A stretch of 64,000 nt of DNA from NCBI GenBank assembly GCA_002256985.1, contig NCGO01000004.1, forward strand, positions 235,068 to 299,067. The letters run 5' to 3'. Positions within the stretch are counted from its first letter, which is position 1; the number at the start of each line of letters is the position of its first letter. The DNA comes from Novosphingobium sp. 28-62-57 (GTDB taxonomy: Bacteria; Pseudomonadota; Alphaproteobacteria; Sphingomonadales; Sphingomonadaceae). This document shows positions 61,001 to 64,000 of this stretch, piece by piece. A program made the position numbers and the translations under genes. Under the pieces are notes generated by a model. It was not told the DNA's origin and ran no database searches. It saw nothing but the letters and a program-made list of their open reading frames with translations.

Positions 61001-61996
61001 TCACGCGGCAGGCTGGACCGCACCCTCGATCCTGATTTCGCACCACACTCCCGCCGGATCAAAGCACAGCTCCACGCCTTCAAGCCCCGGCTGAGGCGCG
61101 AGCAGTTTTGTGCCAAGGCCAGAGCGTTCCGGCCTTGGATCAACCAGTGGGCCGCTCCGCTCGGTCCACAGCACGAACAGCGTCGTGTGATCCGCGCCGA
61201 TAAACCACGTCAGATCGACCCACCCCTCAGCGTTTGAAAGCGCACCATGGCGCACCGCGTTGGTGCATAATTCGTGCAGCGCCATGATCAGCGGAATGCA
61301 GCTGTTCGGCGGGACGGTGCAGGGCTCTCCGCTCAGGCGGATGCGGGTGCTCTGGTCGAATGGCGCAATCGTCTGGCGGGCCAATTGCGGAAGGCGGCCT
61401 TCTGCTTCGGCACCAATCTGCAGCAAATCGCTGGCCGCTGCCAATCCATCAAGCCGCTGGCTGAACTCCTTGTAGAAGTCCATCGGCGATGTCGCTTTCG
61501 GCCCGCGCGAGGCCAGCGCTTGAATCAGCGAGAGCATGTTGCGCACGCGATGCCGCAGTTCCCGGTTGAAAGTCGCCTGCTGCGCATTCACTTCGGCCAG
61601 CGCCCGCACCAGCTTGCGCAGAAACGTGCCGGCCATCAGGATCACCACGGCCGAAAAACCGAACAGGCCAAAAAACGCAAAGCGCGCCGGTGTCAGTTCG
61701 CTGAACCACGCGCCTCCGCCAAACAGCCGCTGCGAAAGCACCGCCGCAATGAACGCGAATGTTGCAGCATAGCGCAACCGCAGCAACACCGCAGCCAGCA
61801 TCAGGCTTGGCCAATAGGTGATGAAAGGCAGGCCCAGCCCGCCTGCATCCATCGTGGCGCGCAAGGTTGTTGGAATCACCAGCAGGCCGATAATCCAGCC
61901 GATGGATTCAGCAACCGACTTGTCCCGCTCCACAAGCCCGCGCACGAAACGCTCACTCGCGCGATCTTGCGAACCCAACCACTTTCTCCGTTGCAT
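61001..61996 (-). CDS. Membrane-bound HWE/HisKA_2-type sensor histidine kinase
   Basis: The protein has 331 residues from ATG 61996; the longer frame to 62185 is doubtful. Four transmembrane helices (about 25-145) lack a large periplasmic domain. The dimerisation helix holds the phospho-acceptor in FNRELRHRVRNMLSLIQALA, and the ATPase has HELCTNAVRHGAL as its N-box with an abbreviated G-box (RSGLGTKLL). Such kinases feed the PhyR-NepR-EcfG general stress response in alphaproteobacteria, or act with single-domain regulators. It converges exactly on the LOV-HTH gene. Confidence 0.88.
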   Translation of the reverse strand: MQRRKWLGSQDRASERFVRGLVERDKSVAESIGWIIGLLVIPTTLRATMDAGGLGLPFITYWPSLMLAAVLLRLRYAATFAFIAAVLSQRLFGGGAWFSELTPARFAFFGLFGFSAVVILMAGTFLRKLVRALAEVNAQQATFNRELRHRVRNMLSLIQALASRGPKATSPMDFYKEFSQRLDGLAAASDLLQIGAEAEGRLPQLARQTIAPFDQSTRIRLSGEPCTVPPNSCIPLIMALHELCTNAVRHGALSNAEGWVDLTWFIGADHTTLFVLWTERSGPLVDPRPERSGLGTKLLAPQPGLEGVELCFDPAGVWCEIRIEGAVQPAA

Positions 61997-62250
61997 GCGG
62001 AATGCAGCGGTATCACACCGCCATCCCGAGCGCCTATATCTAAAGGTAACATGCACTAAAGGGCAATGCTGCCAAAAAGATTTATTGAAGGCGCGAATCG
62101 GCGAACGGTCAGGTGGGTCTCGCGGTCCGATTCGGATGTAACCAGGCCTGCTGACCAAGCATGCAAAAGCTGAGGCGACCGGCACTGGTCTGCCAGTGCT
62201 CCGGTCGGCCGAGCGGGGGGTGCAATTCCGCCCGGCCTTCCGGGGAAGGG

Positions 62251-62766
62251 TTATTCCGGCGGCGTTGGCGCACCGGATGAAGCTGTGGGCTTGCGCTCGT
62301 TGAAGCTGTTGATGGACTTGTCCAGCATGGCCAGCGTCCGGTCCATCGCGTCAATCCCGTGGCGCGTCAGCCGCACGAATGTCCGGCGGCCATCGCGGCC
62401 ATCGTCCTCACGCTCGATCAGGCCGCGCGTTTCCAGAATGCGCAACCATCGCAGGGCCGTCGTCGGCGGCACATGCGCGCCGATGCAGGCACTTGTGGTT
62501 GGCACACGCCGATCCTCACGCATCGCAATATACAGATCGAGCAGGATATCCCACGTGGGTTCGCCAAACAGATCGGCTGGCAAGGCTTTGTGCCGCCGCC
62601 GCCGCGCGGCATAGACCTCACGCGCAATCGCGGCGTGTCTGGCAAGCGTTTCTGGATCGAACGTCTCGCGCGGGACGGTAGGTTCAACCAGGCGGGGCTG
62701 GCCGCGGCGGCCAACGTCTCCCTCGCTTGCGTTGCCAGTCATGGCACGCATGGAACGTACAGTCAT
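62251..62766 (-). CDS. MarR-like winged-helix transcriptional regulator
   Basis: The protein has 171 residues from ATG 62766, which follows GGGGAAG at 8 nt. An N-terminal disordered part (about 1-55) precedes a winged helix: TSACIGAHVPPTTALRWLRI as recognition region and GLIEREDDGRDGRRTFVRLT as the wing. The family is common in sphingomonads. It has no adjacent divergent operon, so the target is unknown. Confidence 0.85.
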   Translation of the reverse strand: MTVRSMRAMTGNASEGDVGRRGQPRLVEPTVPRETFDPETLARHAAIAREVYAARRRRHKALPADLFGEPTWDILLDLYIAMREDRRVPTTSACIGAHVPPTTALRWLRILETRGLIEREDDGRDGRRTFVRLTRHGIDAMDRTLAMLDKSINSFNERKPTASSGAPTPPE

Positions 62767-63027
62767 AGATTTGCTTCCCCTAGAAATTCAAACGCTTCGG
62801 ATTTTCGCAAAGCCCGAAAGCGCAAAGGACATGCCGACCGGCTTGATGAAACAAGCGCTCAGGCCTCGTGCTGTCGAAAACAGCGCTGAACGCAGGCTCA
62901 ACCGGCAATCGGAATCTCAGGCGTCCCCTGCTAAAGACCTTCCCCAAGGTCCCCAGCCCATCGGGCTTGAAGCGACAGCCAGAGGTATTCAGCCAGAGTC
63001 ATTCCGGCAGTTATTCAGGCAACCTTT

Positions 63028-63474
63028 TCAGGTAAGCCGCCATGCGTGATAGCGTCCGATCCGTTCCGATCTGCGGGAATGGGCTATGGTGCCCAGCAGC
63101 AGCGCCGTGGTCTGAATGGGCAGGGGCAACTGCGCCATCGCAAAGTAACCATACCGCACCAGCGACAGTTCGGTGAGCTTGGCAACGTGCGACAGAACAA
63201 CGATTATCTGTGCCGCACAAACCCACATCGGCCAGGCGCGATTTGCCCGCAGCGCAATCCACAGCATTGCCAGCAGCGACCAGGAATCAATCACGATGTG
63301 ACCGGGATTGACCGCGAAGAACGTCGGATCACCAAACATCAGGTGATTGATAACGTCCAGCACGCCCGCAGCGATCATCAGCGCTGCGACCAGCCGCTCC
63401 GGCTCTTCCCCCTTGCGCAGGGCGAAGAGCAGGATGGCAAAGAACAGAAATCTGTACATCCAGATCAGATGCAT
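63028..63474 (-). CDS. Small multi-pass membrane protein of unknown function
   Basis: The protein has 148 residues with about four hydrophobic helices (MYRFLFFAILLFAL, LVAALMIAAGVLDVI, IVIDSWSLLAMLWIAL, WVCAAQIIVVL) and a basic C-terminus. The ribosome site is weak for ATG 63474 and for the alternative ATG 63459. Family not recognised. Hydrophobic pattern and codon usage support a real gene. Confidence 0.7.
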   Translation of the reverse strand: MHLIWMYRFLFFAILLFALRKGEEPERLVAALMIAAGVLDVINHLMFGDPTFFAVNPGHIVIDSWSLLAMLWIALRANRAWPMWVCAAQIIVVLSHVAKLTELSLVRYGYFAMAQLPLPIQTTALLLGTIAHSRRSERIGRYHAWRLT

Positions 63475-63517
63475 CGTTCAACACCAGTCATGCAAAATTG
63501 GCAGGTCTGGTGATTGA

Positions 63518-63892
63518 TCAGGCGGCCTGAACCAGCCCGAGTGCTGAATCGTCCTGATCCAGCGATCCGGCGGGCGGGCAGTCATCGGCAATGCCGGCGT
63601 TCACTTCGTGGCCCACGTCGATCAGCTTGCCGTGCACACGGGCAAGCTCTCCGCTGGCCTGCAGGATCGCCTTCTGGCTTGCTGCCAGCCGCAGCAGCAC
63701 GTCTTGTCCGGTAAACGGCCCGACTGCCGTCTCGCGGCGTGCGCGGACCATCGTGGCCAGCAGATTTGCCTGCCGGATCAAGGCTTCATCCAGCGCAGCT
63801 TCGGCTTCGTGCAGATCACGGGTGATCCGCATGCCATGGACCAGCACGGCATTGTTCTGGGTGGCATTGTTCTGGGCGGCTGCGTTGGTCAC
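63518..63892 (-). CDS. Small helical protein of unknown function (124 aa)
   Basis: Starts at GTG 63892. A short Asn/Gln/Ala-rich leader (NAAAQNNATQNNA) precedes a predicted helical bundle (MRITRDLHEAEAALDEALIR, then LLRLAASQKAILQASGELAR) with coiled-coil character. It resembles small hypothetical proteins of sphingomonads without assigned function. It is 43 bp upstream of the membrane protein gene on the same strand, so the two may form an operon. Confidence 0.72.
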   Translation of the reverse strand: MTNAAAQNNATQNNAVLVHGMRITRDLHEAEAALDEALIRQANLLATMVRARRETAVGPFTGQDVLLRLAASQKAILQASGELARVHGKLIDVGHEVNAGIADDCPPAGSLDQDDSALGLVQAA

Positions 63893-64000
63893 ACCCAGAT
63901 TTGTGGATCGGCGTGCAAAAAGGACCCCGTTAGCGGGGTGATCGGCGTCTAAAAGGGACCCCTCATTTCGATGGTTTAAGCAGCTGGCTGGATTTTCAGG

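Noticed and set aside
62732-63049. 105-codon + strand frame between the MarR gene and the membrane protein
   Set aside because: Overlaps the start of the MarR gene in antisense, lacks a ribosome site, and has low-complexity composition.
1-64000. CRISPR arrays, rRNA operons, prophage genes
   Set aside because: No regularly spaced direct repeats, rRNA-like sequence or phage structural genes were found on reading the whole window.

Overview
The window looks like a chromosomal segment of a GC-rich alphaproteobacterium of the order Sphingomonadales, most probably Novosphingobium or a close relative. The reasons are the two large TonB-dependent receptors, the sphingomonad-type catabolic clusters, a LOV-HTH protein of the EL222 type, REP-like hairpins typical of these genomes, and the surA-lptD / pepA-holC / hisG-hisD-nusB housekeeping blocks. 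This is inferred from gene content alone; there is no rRNA here. No IS element, prophage or CRISPR array was seen.

Layout. (1) 1-5.4 kb: an aromatic-type catabolic cluster with a flavin hydroxylase (5' end outside the window), a GntR/FadR-like repressor, fumarylacetoacetate hydrolase-like and alpha/beta hydrolases, a DUF1636 metal-binding protein and an amidohydrolase, followed by a TonB receptor. (2) 8.1-10.7 kb: a periplasmic PQQ-dependent dehydrogenase and a SnoaL-like exported protein. (3) 10.8-22.4 kb: a probable complete N-methylglutamate (methylamine) pathway. An XRE-cupin regulator precedes the three N-methylglutamate synthase subunits, gamma-glutamylmethylamide synthetase and a cytochrome c. 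These converge on the four subunits of a sarcosine-oxidase-like N-methylglutamate dehydrogenase, with a GlxA/AraC-type regulator divergent from them. (4) 22.4-26.3 kb: a secreted PHP-type (DUF3604) hydrolase and a PAS-GGDEF-EAL c-di-GMP enzyme.

(5) 26.5-36.6 kb is the most unusual part. A soluble M48-type metallopeptidase is translationally coupled to an 1825-residue protein that joins a kinase C-lobe-like segment, DUF4011, a split SF1 helicase, a nuclease-like domain and a WGR domain. A 617-residue HEAT-like protein of unknown function converges on it. Nested hairpin repeats bracket the latter together with trmL. The helicase architecture recalls the Mokosh anti-phage system but no PLD nuclease partner is present. 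(6) 36.7-42.3 kb: an operon of four exported or outer-membrane proteins (TonB receptor, flavin amine oxidase, cytochrome c, RidA). It suggests periplasmic amine oxidation with electrons passed to a cytochrome, as in NicA2/CycN.

(7) 42.5-56.7 kb is mostly housekeeping: GNAT, an S41 peptidase, tRNA-Gln, a GST, surA, lptD, pepA, DUF2256, holC, an epoxide-hydrolase-like protein, hisG, hisD and nusB. (8) 56.7-64 kb has two blue-light receptors (BLUF and LOV-HTH) and an HWE-type histidine kinase within about 5 kb, with folE, a renalase-like flavoprotein, a thioesterase, a MarR regulator and small proteins of unknown function. Reading frames were checked by start codon, Shine-Dalgarno sequence and overlaps; where the longest frame begins at an unlikely TTG or GTG, a later start was chosen.
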